The notes below the pieces were generated by a model. The model saw nothing but the letters and a program-made list of their open reading frames with translations, searched no databases and had not been told where the DNA came from. Positions 28,169 to 35,582 of a DNA stretch of 47,116 nucleotides are shown here, piece after piece (position 1 is the stretch's first letter; every line of letters begins with the position of its first letter). A program made the position numbers and the translations under genes. This stretch comes from Verrucomicrobiaceae bacterium (lineage in GTDB: Bacteria > Verrucomicrobiota > Verrucomicrobiia > Verrucomicrobiales > Akkermansiaceae). The stretch is taken from positions 1-47,116 of the forward strand of contig JAIXPW010000128.1 of NCBI GenBank assembly GCA_027485995.1, written 5' to 3'.

Positions 28169-28234
28169 TGGAGTTGCGACATTCCTGTCGCAACCATTAC
28201 CCGGTTTTGTCGCGACACGAATGTCGCGACTCCA
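28169..28234. repeat. 66-bp palindromic element, copy 1
   Basis: TGGAGTTGCGACATTCCTGTCG and, inverted, CGACACGAATGTCGCGACTCCA pair almost fully around a loop containing ATTACCCGGTTTT. The arms contain a nested GCGACA/TGTCGC dyad. The size and form resemble repetitive extragenic palindromes. It lies immediately after the rhamnosidase stop and may also act as its terminator. Confidence 0.8.
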
Positions 28235-28409
28235 TTACACTTTGAACTTCCCGGAGTCCTCGTGGGCTCGGCCCATGACGGCCAGGGTTTCCAGGAGTTC
28301 CTGGAGCTCTTCTGCTTTGGCGCGGGAGAAGCGCTTGGCCAACTCGGCGGCGGTGACGGGGTGGCCGATGGATTGGAGGGCTTGCTCGGTGGCGCGCATG
28401 CGTTCCGGC
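28235..28409 (-). pseudogene. C-terminal fragment of a type ISP-like restriction enzyme (copy A)
   Basis: Minus-strand frame encoding about 55 residues (RMRATEQALQSIGHPVTA, AAELAKRFSRAKAEELQELL) that form a small winged-helix-like end domain. The same piece occurs in copy B next to a piece recognisable as the N-terminus of type ISP restriction-modification helicases. I infer that it is the C-terminus of the same lost gene. The frame continues upstream to a GTG at 28,504 that coincides with the attC core, so a chimeric 89-residue product is possible but unlikely to be functional. Confidence 0.55.
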
Positions 28410-28497
28410 TGGGAACTGCTCGCCGCCGCCTGTGATGCCACTGACCTCAGCAATCGGCTTTGTGTCTGCCGTAGCCCGATCGATCCACTGAGCAATT

Positions 28498-28590
28498 TCG
28501 GCACGTCTCGGATCAGGCGATGGCGAGCGCAAGACGTTGCTTACACGACAGATAGCCTTCGAGCCGTTGCCTGCATCCGTTTTGTTCGCC
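28498..28590 (-). other. attC-like site a (reverse orientation, 93 bp)
   Basis: Minus strand: R'' core GGCGAAC (28,590-28,584), then AACAAAACGGATGCAGGCAA, and at the far end TCGCCTGATCCGAGAC followed by GTGCCGA instead of GTTRRRY. It has the same length as attC3 and attC4 of the main array and nearly the same sequence. The altered core (GTG) probably makes the outer end inactive. Confidence 0.85.
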
Positions 28591-28623
28591 CTTGTGTTGG
28601 TGTGGGATTCAGTCATGCCGTCG

Positions 28624-28827
28624 TTATTCCTTACCTTTCTTCTCTCGTGAGCGGCCAATGAACTCGATGGAAACATATACCAGTGCAGCGACAACAATAA
28701 GTCCGATCAAGCCACCTGTTGGATATGTGATCCACAAACTCCATCCGGTGAAGTGGCGCAAACCAAATGCCCCGGCATGAGAGCCGACTAGAAATCCAGC
28801 CAGCAATGAAAAGTCGGTCTGGTCCAT
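28624..28827 (-). CDS. Cassette-encoded small membrane protein
   Basis: 67 residues with two hydrophobic segments (LLAGFLVGSHAGAFGL, GGLIGLIVVAALVYVSIEFI) and a very basic tail (GRSREKKGKE). It is the only gene of a complete reverse-oriented cassette. The cassette starts TTCGCC just after the core at 28,850 and ends with R'' GGCGAAC in attC site a, a perfect match. No family recognised. Confidence 0.7.
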   Translation of the reverse strand: MDQTDFSLLAGFLVGSHAGAFGLRHFTGWSLWITYPTGGLIGLIVVAALVYVSIEFIGRSREKKGKE

Positions 28828-28843
28828 AGTGCTCTCGAAGTTG

Positions 28844-28939
28844 GGCGAACGTTAGATGTGGTGGCACGGCGGCGCAGGACTCAAAGAGCGAAGCGAACAA
28901 GGGAGCTTGTCCGCCGTTGCCACCCACGACGTGTTCTGC
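28844..28939 (-). other. attC-like site b (reverse orientation, 96 bp)
   Basis: Minus strand: R'' GCAGAAC (28,939-28,933), left arm CGTGGGTGGCAACGGCGG, right arm CCGCCGTGCCACCACATCTAAC and R' core GTTCGCC (28,850-28,844). The arms pair with the unpaired bases typical of attC. It ends the DUF7660 cassette and begins the next one. Confidence 0.8.
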
Positions 28940-28980
28940 AAATCTTTGTTCATTGGAACCGTTGGGATGCTCATGGACGG

Positions 28981-29229
28981 TCACTCGTAAATCTTTGCCG
29001 CGGATAGGATGTCATGAAATGTCTCCCATGTCGGGGAACTCGGAAGACGGTCGCCCATGTCCTCAATCCAAGACGCCATAGCATCAAGGAATGATGGCAG
29101 GTCAGCATTCTCCCACCCGCCTGGCTTTTGGCCATAGGGCGAAGAGGCCGAAACTTGCTCAGCACGCTGGCTCGTATCGAGATCGGCCTGTAACTCTCGA
29201 ATGAATGCGATGAAAGCTTCTCGGTCCAT
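28981..29229 (-). CDS. DUF7660-like small protein, cassette gene
   Basis: 82 residues from ATG 29,229. It starts MDREAFIAFIRELQADL, has a tryptophan-rich middle (GGWENADLPSFLDAMASWIE) and ends TWETFHDILSAAKIYE, which I recognise as the DUF7660 pattern of small acidic bacterial proteins of unknown role. It lies directly upstream of attC-like site b in the same orientation, so it is a cassette gene. The expected 5' boundary TTCTGC was not found before it; the nearest core-like word is GTTCGGC about 30 nt upstream, so that end seems to have been rearranged. Confidence 0.7.
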   Translation of the reverse strand: MDREAFIAFIRELQADLDTSQRAEQVSASSPYGQKPGGWENADLPSFLDAMASWIEDMGDRLPSSPTWETFHDILSAAKIYE

Positions 29230-29594
29230 TGTGCTGGTCTTCAATCCGTGCCGAACAGTCTTTGTTCGTAGGATCAACGACCTTGATATCCGGTGATTCC
29301 CACTTGGAGGCAGGATGGCAGGATTCCTTGATCTGACAACGAATTTCGAGCGTCCGCGTGCTGATATCGGAGGGTCCACGGTAGCACCCTGGAGCGGGGC
29401 AATCTGAACCTGATAGACGTATGTGAGCCAGCCGTCACGGGGGCGGCGGAGGCAGCCAGACGGTCTTGGTTTCGCGATTGGAGGCCCAACAGTTCTCGCC
29501 CGGACTGGGTTGATTCCACTTCCCGAACGGAACGGAGCCACCGCACTCTTTCTTCGGCGCACGACGAGAATCTTGGGGACAGGGAGGGGTGTTC
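29230..29594. other. Intergenic stretch without a supportable gene
   Basis: About 365 bp between the DUF7660 gene and direct repeat copy B. Minus-strand frames read CGGSVPFGKWNQPSPGENCW and DGWLTYVYQVQIAPLQGATV in different phases, which suggests the frameshifted remains of a coding sequence that I cannot identify. No RNA gene or terminator was recognised. Confidence 0.4.
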
Positions 29595-29847
29595 GGGCAT
29601 CCTATGGAGTTGCGACATTCCTGTCGCAAGCATTACCCGGTTTTGTCGCGACACGAATGTCGCGACTCCATTACGCTTTGAACTTCCCGGCGTCTTCGTG
29701 GGCGCGGCCCATGAAGGCCAGGGTTTCCTGGAGTTCCTGGAGGTCTTCGGCTTTGGCGCGGGAGAAGAGCGTTTGGCCAACTCGGCGGCGGTGACGGGGT
29801 GGCCGATGGATTGGAGGGCTTGCTCGGTGGCGCGCATGCGTTCCGGC
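29595..29847. repeat. Direct repeat copy B (253 bp)
   Basis: Second copy of the 251-bp repeat at 28,159, in the same orientation. It is continuous on its upstream side with the N-terminal restriction-enzyme fragment, so it is probably the original copy. Confidence 0.9.
29605..29670. repeat. 66-bp palindromic element, copy 2
   Basis: Differs from copy 1 at one or two positions (CAAGCATTACC against CAACCATTACC). It again immediately follows the end of the restriction-enzyme fragment. Confidence 0.8.
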
Positions 29848-30127
29848 AGGGTCTTGGGCCAAGCGGATTTTGATTTCGGATTGTGGATTGGAAGACTTTG
29901 ACTTCTTGCCTTCCTTCAGGGCGAGGCCGGTCTGGGTGCCGGTGTCTTGGCGGAGAAGCCCTGGAGCTTCGCCCAATCGGCGAAGAGCCAGACATTGGCA
30001 TAGAGGTCGGCGTATTTCAGCTCGTTCCGGAAATAGGTTCGGATGAGTTCCTCGAAGCAAGTGCCTTTTCACGCTCGGTCTGGGAGGTGGAGCGGTAGTG
30101 GGCGAGGAGGCTTTGGAGAGGAATCAT
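29671..30127 (-). pseudogene. Eroded type ISP-like restriction-modification gene
   Basis: From ATG 30,127 the minus strand reads MIPLQSLLAHYRSTSQTEREK, then one frame over FEELIRTYFRNELKYADLY and ANVWLFADWAKLQGFSAK, then another frame over DTGTQTGLAL. This matches the start of single-chain type ISP restriction-modification proteins (an N-terminal nuclease-like domain before a helicase and methylase, normally over 1500 residues). There are two frameshifts in the first 70 codons. The helicase and methylase are gone and the sequence passes straight to the C-terminal fragment of copy B, itself shifted. This is an inactive remnant. The family assignment is from memory of the N-terminal motif. Confidence 0.65.
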
Positions 30128-30284
30128 GCGGGAGGGAAATCGGCCGGTGGAGATAGGTGGGAGGCTAGGGACTTATAAGATGGGGCGGCGAGAGAATTGT
30201 TTCTCCGAAATTTCCATTTCTTAATCTCCCTTCCCTTCCGGAATTTTTCTCGCGAAGCGTCAACGGGAATGGCATCCGACAGCC

Positions 30285-31127
30285 ATGCAAGTGATCGAAG
30301 ATCCCGCCGAGTTCCAGCGGACCTGCCGCTCGGCCGGGAGGGTGGTGCTGGTGCCGACCATGGGGGCGCTCCATGAGGGCCACCTCGCGCTGATCCGCCG
30401 TGCGCGGGAACTCGCGGGAAGGGACGGCACGGTGGTGGTGTCGATCTTCGTGAACCCGATCCAGTTCGACCGCCCGGGCGACCTCGCCGCCTATCCGAAG
30501 CCTTTGGAGGCGGACCTTGCCGCGTGTGAAAAGGAAGGCGCGGATCTGGTTCTCGTCCCGAAGGATGGCGCGATGTATGCCACCGATCGATCGATCACCG
30601 TGACCGAGTCGCTGCTCTCCAAACACCTTTGTGGAGCCACTCGGCCAGGGCACTTCGACGGGGTCTGCACGGTGGTGCTGAAGCTTTTCCTGCTGTCCCA
30701 TGCGGAGGCGGCGGTGTTCGGGGAAAAGGATTTCCAACAACTCGCGATCATCCGTCGGATGGTGCGCGATCTCAACGTGCCGATCGAGATCATCGGCCAT
30801 CCGACGATCCGCGAAACGGATGGCCTGGCGATGTCATCACGCAATGTCCGGTTGCTTCCGGAGCACCGGGCCGATGCCCCACGGCTGAGACAGTCGCTCA
30901 TCTCCGCAAGAGACCTGCTGCCTGATGGCGAGCGCTCCGCCGCGACCTTGGCTGAAACCGCCCGCCGCCATCTAACAGCCTCGCCGTTTTTCAGGATCGA
31001 TTACCTCGAAGTCGTCGATGCCGAAACGCTGCAGCCCGTTTCCACGATCCAGCGTCCGGCCGTGCTGGCGGTGGCGGGTTTCTATGGCGAAGTCCGATTG
31101 ATCGACCACATCGGCCTGCATCCCTGA
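30285..31127 (+). CDS. panC: Pantothenate synthetase
   Basis: 280 residues. Joins pantoate and beta-alanine with ATP in vitamin B5/CoA synthesis. Signatures: PTMGALHEGH (24-33, the HIGH-like nucleotide site), FVNPIQFDRPGD, RPGHFDGVCTVV, FGEKDFQQLAIIRRMV and TDGLAMSSRNVRL (KMSKS-like). The length is typical. It is a single gene with no panB or panD beside it, and it converges with the cdaA operon, whose last stop is adjacent (31,128). One TCTAACAG motif lies at 30,971. Confidence 0.96.
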   Translation: MQVIEDPAEFQRTCRSAGRVVLVPTMGALHEGHLALIRRARELAGRDGTVVVSIFVNPIQFDRPGDLAAYPKPLEADLAACEKEGADLVLVPKDGAMYATDRSITVTESLLSKHLCGATRPGHFDGVCTVVLKLFLLSHAEAAVFGEKDFQQLAIIRRMVRDLNVPIEIIGHPTIRETDGLAMSSRNVRLLPEHRADAPRLRQSLISARDLLPDGERSAATLAETARRHLTASPFFRIDYLEVVDAETLQPVSTIQRPAVLAVAGFYGEVRLIDHIGLHP

Positions 31128-31271
31128 TCACCTGTCATCCTTCACCGGATAGGCCTTGGGAATGTAATCGGATTCCTTGGGCAGATTCCCCTTAATCAGA
31201 AACCAGATCGCGGTCGCGATCAGCAGCGAGAGGATCTTCGCGACCCAGTTTTTCGTCAGTCTCAGTTTCAT
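31128..31271 (-). CDS. Minimal CdaR-like membrane peptide
   Basis: 47 residues: a basic N-terminus, one membrane helix (WVAKILSLLIATAIWFLIKG) and a short polar tail. The N-x-W-x2-K-I-x-S-L and IWF pattern is that of the first helix of CdaR (YbbR) proteins, which normally carry several YbbR domains and control the diadenylate cyclase CdaA. All YbbR domains are missing. The frame overlaps the 3' end of cdaA by 80 nt, so the two are translated from one mRNA. It is either a minimal CdaA partner or a truncated cdaR. Confidence 0.6.
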   Translation of the reverse strand: MKLRLTKNWVAKILSLLIATAIWFLIKGNLPKESDYIPKAYPVKDDR

Positions 31272-32034
31272 CGGAAGGCGCAGTGGTGGGGATGAAGATT
31301 TTGGCAAGGGTTTCGCGGAACTGCTTTTCGCTGAGGTTTCGCTGGAGGGTTCCGTCCATGCAGATGGAAATGCTTCCGGTTTCCTCGCTGACCACGACGA
31401 CCACGGCATCGGACTCCTCGGTGAGTCCGATGGCGGCGCGGTGACGGAGGCCGAGCGAGCGGTCGCGCAGTTCGCGCTGGCTGACGGGAAAGACGCAACC
31501 GGCCCCGGCGACGCGGTCGTCCGCGATGATCATGCCACCGTCATGCAGCGGGCTTTTTGGCCAGAACACGCTCATCGAGAGTTCGGGTGTGAACTGGGCA
31601 TCGAGCACGACACCTGTATCCAGGTGCGGCTTGAGGCTGATGCCCCGTTGGATCGCGAAAAGCGCGCCGACGCGCTTTTTCGAGAGCACGACGACGGCAT
31701 CGGCGAAGCGCTCGAGAAAGGCCAGCTTGCGGGTGCTGGAAAAGGAAAACAGGCGGCTGCTGCCGAGTCGGGCAAGGGCGTTGCGGAGTTCCGGTTGGAA
31801 AATCACCAGCAATGCGATCGCGAGGAAGGTGAGGACTTTCGAGATGATGAAGCTGATGACTTCGAACTGGAAGAGCTGGGACAGCAGGGTGAACGCGACA
31901 AGGATCACTCCCAACCCGACGAGGATCTGGGCCCCACGGGTGGCGCGGAAGGCCCGGTAGATCTGGTACACGCCGACCGCGAGGATCAGGATCTCGATCC
32001 CATCGCGCCAGTGGTCTCGTAGGAAATTCAACAT
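31192..32034 (-). CDS. cdaA: Membrane diadenylate cyclase (CdaA/DacA)
   Basis: 280 residues from ATG 32,034. Three N-terminal membrane helices (GIEILILAVGVYQIYRAF, ILVGLGVILVAFTLLSQLF, FIISKVLTFLAIALLVIF) precede the DAC domain that makes c-di-AMP from two ATP. Motifs: FQPELRNALARLG, SPLHDGGMII (D165-G166-G167) and RHRAAIG (197-203). The classical metal-binding motif is DGA; here it is DGG, a small change next to the catalytic aspartate that probably leaves activity intact. It precedes the mini-CdaR frame, and an ATG further upstream is less likely because the family begins at this point. Confidence 0.92.
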   Translation of the reverse strand: MLNFLRDHWRDGIEILILAVGVYQIYRAFRATRGAQILVGLGVILVAFTLLSQLFQFEVISFIISKVLTFLAIALLVIFQPELRNALARLGSSRLFSFSSTRKLAFLERFADAVVVLSKKRVGALFAIQRGISLKPHLDTGVVLDAQFTPELSMSVFWPKSPLHDGGMIIADDRVAGAGCVFPVSQRELRDRSLGLRHRAAIGLTEESDAVVVVVSEETGSISICMDGTLQRNLSEKQFRETLAKIFIPTTAPSDETETDEKLGREDPLAADRDRDLVSD

Positions 32035-32189
32035 CGGTTCAAGCGACAACGTAGCTTCCCGGGCATTTCCTGTCACCCGCAATCCCGGTTGCGGAGGGAT
32101 TTCGGAGATTTGCTGATTTTGTTTTCCGAAAAGGTGATCCAACCTCCAGCCGTTCGACGGATTGCTCAGGAAGCCCAATCAAAGCACCC

Positions 32190-32735
32190 ATGAATTTCTC
32201 ATCCAAACTTGCCATTTCCGGTGTCCTCGCCGGCTTGAGCGCGGCTCAGGTCTTGATCGCTTGTCCACCCCCTCAGATCGAGATCGCCGACGCGCCTTCT
32301 CCTGAAACCTTCGTTTTCCTTGGCCCCCCCGTGACTGAGGACAACTCCGAGGAAGTCATCGTCGAGCCAGCAGTCGAGGATGAAGTGGAAGTCGTCGACG
32401 AAACGGTGATCGATGAAAATGGCACCGGGGAGAAAGTCACCGACGACGAAGTGGTCGTGGTGGAAGACGGTGGCGAAGTGCCGATCGATTGGGTGAAGCG
32501 TGACCTTGAGGATGGTGAGGGTGGTGACCCGAATGTCATTTTCTATAACATGTCCGGTGGCGGCCCGCAGCCGACTGGCCCAGCCGAGAGCCCGATCGCC
32601 AAGGGCGACGCAGGCAAGGATGACACCGCCACAGCCGCCGAGGCCAAGACGGTGGCACCGGTCGCTCCGATCGTGCGTGAGAAGAAAGGCCCGGTCGCCT
32701 TGGTGAAGGGTGCCCGCGTTTTCCTGCGCCATTGA
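32190..32735 (+). CDS. Acidic secreted protein of unknown function
   Basis: 181 residues. The signal peptide-like start MNFSSKLAISGVLAGLSAA is followed by a long, strongly acidic segment (EDEVEVVDETVIDENGTG, VVVVEDGGEVPIDW) and a basic alanine/proline tail ending KGARVFLRH. Low complexity and charge asymmetry suggest an extended, possibly cation-binding protein. It is followed by a clear terminator and then by a TpsB-like transporter gene in the same direction. A TpsA-type secretion domain is not visible, so I do not call it the substrate. Confidence 0.7.
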   Translation: MNFSSKLAISGVLAGLSAAQVLIACPPPQIEIADAPSPETFVFLGPPVTEDNSEEVIVEPAVEDEVEVVDETVIDENGTGEKVTDDEVVVVEDGGEVPIDWVKRDLEDGEGGDPNVIFYNMSGGGPQPTGPAESPIAKGDAGKDDTATAAEAKTVAPVAPIVREKKGPVALVKGARVFLRH

Positions 32736-32760
32736 TTCCAACAGAAAGTTCAGCCAACGA

Positions 32761-32791
32761 AGGCCGCCGGAACGACTCCGGCGGCCTTTTT
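32761..32791 (+). terminator. Rho-independent terminator
   Basis: AGGCCGCCGGA and TCCGGCGGCCT form a perfect 11-bp stem around ACGAC, followed by TTTT. It ends the acidic protein's transcript and rules out the early ATG (32,790) of the next gene as a likely start. Confidence 0.9.
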
Positions 32792-32807
32792 GCATCCCAC
32801 CGCCATC

Positions 32808-34487
32808 ATGAGAACCCTGCCAGTCTTCGGCACATTGGCCCTGCTTTCCACCCTGTCCGCGTCGGGGACCGGAGCCGATGACGCCAATCAGGCAGCCCCG
32901 CCTGAAGCCCGACCGAGTGAGAAGCCGACCCATGCCGAACGATCCACCGATGGGGCCGTGAAGGCCACCGAGGACCAGGTTCTGCTCGCCAAACTGAGTG
33001 GACTCGTGATCGCCGCAGAGGGAGATGCGGCCCTCAAGCTCCAGAGTCAGGGACAAGTCGGCATCAAGATCGACGGCTTTTCAGACGATGAGTCGAAGGC
33101 CCTGGGTGAGGCGGTGGGTGACTCCATCGGACAGGCGGTTTCCCTCCGCTCGCTGGAGGCCTTGGGCACCAGGTTGGAAGCCGCCATGAAGTCATGCGGC
33201 CGACCGTTCATGCACGCCACGTTTCCCGATCAGGAAATCACCTCCGGCATCGTGGCGGTGCGGCTTTGCGAGGCGCATGCGGGACAGATCCTGCTTTCCG
33301 GCCGACCCGCCTTCGGTCTCAAGTTTGCGGTGAACGCCTTCCGGACCCAACCCGGCCAGGCCCTCAACGAAGGAACCATCCTCGACGACCTGGAATGGCT
33401 GAATGAGAACCCGCTGCGAAGGGCGTCGATTTCCTATGCCGACGGCAACACGCCGGACGCCCTCGATCTCACCCTCAGGCTGCGTTCGCCAAAAGCCTGG
33501 CGCGTCTATGCCGGGATCGACAATCAGCTCAGCGACCGCCTCGGCGATGAGCGCTTGTTCGCAGGATTTCAATATGGCGATGTCTTCGGACTGGACCACC
33601 GACTGACCACCCAAATCACCTCCGCGCTGGACGTGGAAAGGCTTCAGGGGATCAGTGGCAGCTACGAGATCCCACTGCCTAACCGAACGCTGCTCCAGTT
33701 TTCCGCAGGCTACTCGGAAGTCGATTCGCAGACAGCGGGACTCATCGACCAAAGCGGTCAGTTCTCGCGCTTCGCCCTCGACTACCGGGTGCCGCTTCCC
33801 CGCTGGAACGGCATTTCCCACGAGTGGCGGACGGGCATGGAGCTTCGCGACCAACACTACGAGTTTCCCTCCGGTGCCGGACAAGGAGTCCGCTTTTTCC
33901 AAGTCTCAAGCGGCTGGAAAGGTCACTCGACCGATCGCTTCGGCAGCACCCGGCTGGATGCTTCCCTGCACTTCAGTCCTGGCAACGGAATCTTTGGTTC
34001 CGAGGATCAGGATTTCATCGCCCTCGGTGGCACAGGCGCGGAATCGCTGGTCGCCCAGTTGGAGGCGGAGCGAACCTGGAAGATCGGCGATGCAGGCCTT
34101 CTGTTAGGCAAAATGAAAGCCCAGTGGAGTGATTCCGGCCTGCTCCCGTCCGACCAGTTCGCCTCGTCCGGAGCGACCCGGATCCGCGGCTTCGATGAAA
34201 CGAAGGGCTTTGCCGACAACGGGCTGATCATGACCCTCGAGTGGCAATCGCCGACCTGGCATTCCCGCATCGCCGGCGATCTCCAGGCGGTTTCCTTCGT
34301 CGATGCGGGATTTCTCGACAGCCATCAGGGCAACGAAGGCAGCCAGCTCGCAGCGGTCGGCGTCGGATTCCGCTGGCGGCTCGATGATCATCTCACGGCG
34401 AAGGCGGACCTCGGCATTCCGATCGACAACCCGGACGCCGACGAGGCGAATCCCCGGCTTCACTTTTCGATCAACACCACCTGGTGA
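32808..34487 (+). CDS. ShlB/FhaC-type (TpsB) outer-membrane transporter
   Basis: 559 residues from ATG 32,808, with a signal peptide (FGTLALLSTLSASGTGA). Residues about 60-230 hold POTRA-like domains (GVAVRLCEAHAGQILLSG-like region, LNEGTILDDLEWLNENPLRR), where the last phrase is the classic POTRA2 signature of two-partner secretion proteins. The remaining ~330 residues alternate as a 16-strand beta barrel, with the plug-loop motif TRIRGFDETKGFADNG (VRGF box) and an aromatic C-terminal strand (LHFSINTTW). It belongs to the Omp85/TpsB superfamily and should export a partner across the outer membrane. No TpsA partner is adjacent. Confidence 0.88.
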   Translation: MRTLPVFGTLALLSTLSASGTGADDANQAAPPEARPSEKPTHAERSTDGAVKATEDQVLLAKLSGLVIAAEGDAALKLQSQGQVGIKIDGFSDDESKALGEAVGDSIGQAVSLRSLEALGTRLEAAMKSCGRPFMHATFPDQEITSGIVAVRLCEAHAGQILLSGRPAFGLKFAVNAFRTQPGQALNEGTILDDLEWLNENPLRRASISYADGNTPDALDLTLRLRSPKAWRVYAGIDNQLSDRLGDERLFAGFQYGDVFGLDHRLTTQITSALDVERLQGISGSYEIPLPNRTLLQFSAGYSEVDSQTAGLIDQSGQFSRFALDYRVPLPRWNGISHEWRTGMELRDQHYEFPSGAGQGVRFFQVSSGWKGHSTDRFGSTRLDASLHFSPGNGIFGSEDQDFIALGGTGAESLVAQLEAERTWKIGDAGLLLGKMKAQWSDSGLLPSDQFASSGATRIRGFDETKGFADNGLIMTLEWQSPTWHSRIAGDLQAVSFVDAGFLDSHQGNEGSQLAAVGVGFRWRLDDHLTAKADLGIPIDNPDADEANPRLHFSINTTW

Positions 34488-34490
34488 GGC

Positions 34491-35582
34491 TCAGGGGCCC
34501 TGAAGGATCGTATTGCTGGTACCCGGAGCCACCGGGGCGCTGTCGGCATCCCGGGTGAGGAGGAAACCGGATGGCACGATCCCCGTGGAACCGAGGCTGA
34601 AGTCGAGCGCATCCGCCCCGTCGGCCCCGGTCTGGGGAAGACGGCCAACGTAGACGGGATTGGCCGCATCGCTGGTCCGCACCCAGAGGTTATAGCACTC
34701 GTTCGCTCCGAGCTGCGGCAGATTTCCCACCACCAGGGTCCCGGTATCACGGGCGGAATCATAGATGGGAATGGCCGTGGGAATGGGAGCCGGTTTGAAA
34801 AAATCGGAGGGGCCCTGAACGGAGGCGTCCAACTCAGGAGATTCGGTGAACTCGCCGACATTGCTCATGAGCCGACCGCTCGCGAGCGGCTCGCGTCCAG
34901 CCAGGGCATCTCCCAGCACGGTGTTGAGCGAATTGGCCGCCAGATCCCCCTCCACTGGGAACCCGGGCGGACGCATGGTCATCACGATCGGCCAAGCGAC
35001 TCCGGGCACCGGTGAAAAGCGCTCGCGATCCCGTTTCTGGATTCTGGCAAGCTGCCCGCGCAGCACCTCGATTTCCTGGATCAGGCGTCTGGTCTCGATC
35101 CGCCCCGGCGCGGCGTTTTCCAGGGCGGCGGTGGCGTTCGGATCGACCGCATGGCCGGTGCTTGCATGAGGCTCGTCCGTTTCGACTTCTGGGACTCCTG
35201 GCGAAACGACCTGCACTCGCGGATCTGAAGGAATCCGGGCAGGTCCGGCCACCGCCCCGCCTGAATCCTTTCTTGAAAACTTCGGCAGGGCGAGCGCCAA
35301 GGCAAGGACCGCCGCGGCCGCCCAGCCGGACCAGGCAAACCAATGCGAACGTTGACGAACGGGAAATCCCAACCGCGACCGAAGTCGGTCCAGTTCCCCC
35401 GCACGAGGCTTCACCGACACCGACGAAACAAGGGCCACAGCCGTGGTGAGCTCATGGATTTCATCGACCGCCTGACTGAGTTCAGGATCCAGGCGCACCG
35501 CCTCATCGAATGCTGCCGCCTCGTCGGCATCGAGCATTCCAAAGGCCCGCCAGGCGGCGTTTTCGTGGGGATCAGAACTCAT
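34491..35582 (-). CDS. RskA-type anti-sigma factor
   Basis: 363 residues. The N-terminal ~75 residues form an anti-sigma domain (WRAFGMLDADEAAAFDEAV) without an obvious HXXXCXXC zinc motif. A membrane helix follows (WSGWAAAAVLALALALPKF, about 83-101). The periplasmic part has a coiled-coil-prone segment (LIQEIEVLRGQLARIQKRD) and ends in an RskA domain (IPIYDSARDTGTLVVGNLPQL, CYNLWVRTSD, YVGRLPQTG). It holds its cognate ECF sigma factor at the membrane until released by proteolysis. Its start overlaps the sigma gene by 11 nt, and its stop converges with that of the TpsB gene. Confidence 0.88.
   Translation of the reverse strand: MSSDPHENAAWRAFGMLDADEAAAFDEAVRLDPELSQAVDEIHELTTAVALVSSVSVKPRAGELDRLRSRLGFPVRQRSHWFAWSGWAAAAVLALALALPKFSRKDSGGAVAGPARIPSDPRVQVVSPGVPEVETDEPHASTGHAVDPNATAALENAAPGRIETRRLIQEIEVLRGQLARIQKRDRERFSPVPGVAWPIVMTMRPPGFPVEGDLAANSLNTVLGDALAGREPLASGRLMSNVGEFTESPELDASVQGPSDFFKPAPIPTAIPIYDSARDTGTLVVGNLPQLGANECYNLWVRTSDAANPVYVGRLPQTGADGADALDFSLGSTGIVPSGFLLTRDADSAPVAPGTSNTILQGP

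Larger units (their letters stand above)
28159..28409. repeat. Direct repeat copy A (251 bp)
   Basis: Runs from GGGCATCC to GCGTTCCGGC and is close to identical to copy B at 29,595-29,847. It comprises the 66-bp palindrome and the 3' end of a restriction-enzyme remnant. It differs from copy B by scattered substitutions and lacks two bases present there (GAAGCGCTTGG against GAAGAGCGTTTGG). The two copies bracket reverse-oriented cassette DNA. Confidence 0.9.

Noticed and set aside
29435..29629. 64-codon minus-strand frame ending in a proline run
   Set aside because: It starts inside the palindromic repeat and shifts phase with its neighbours; treated as debris.
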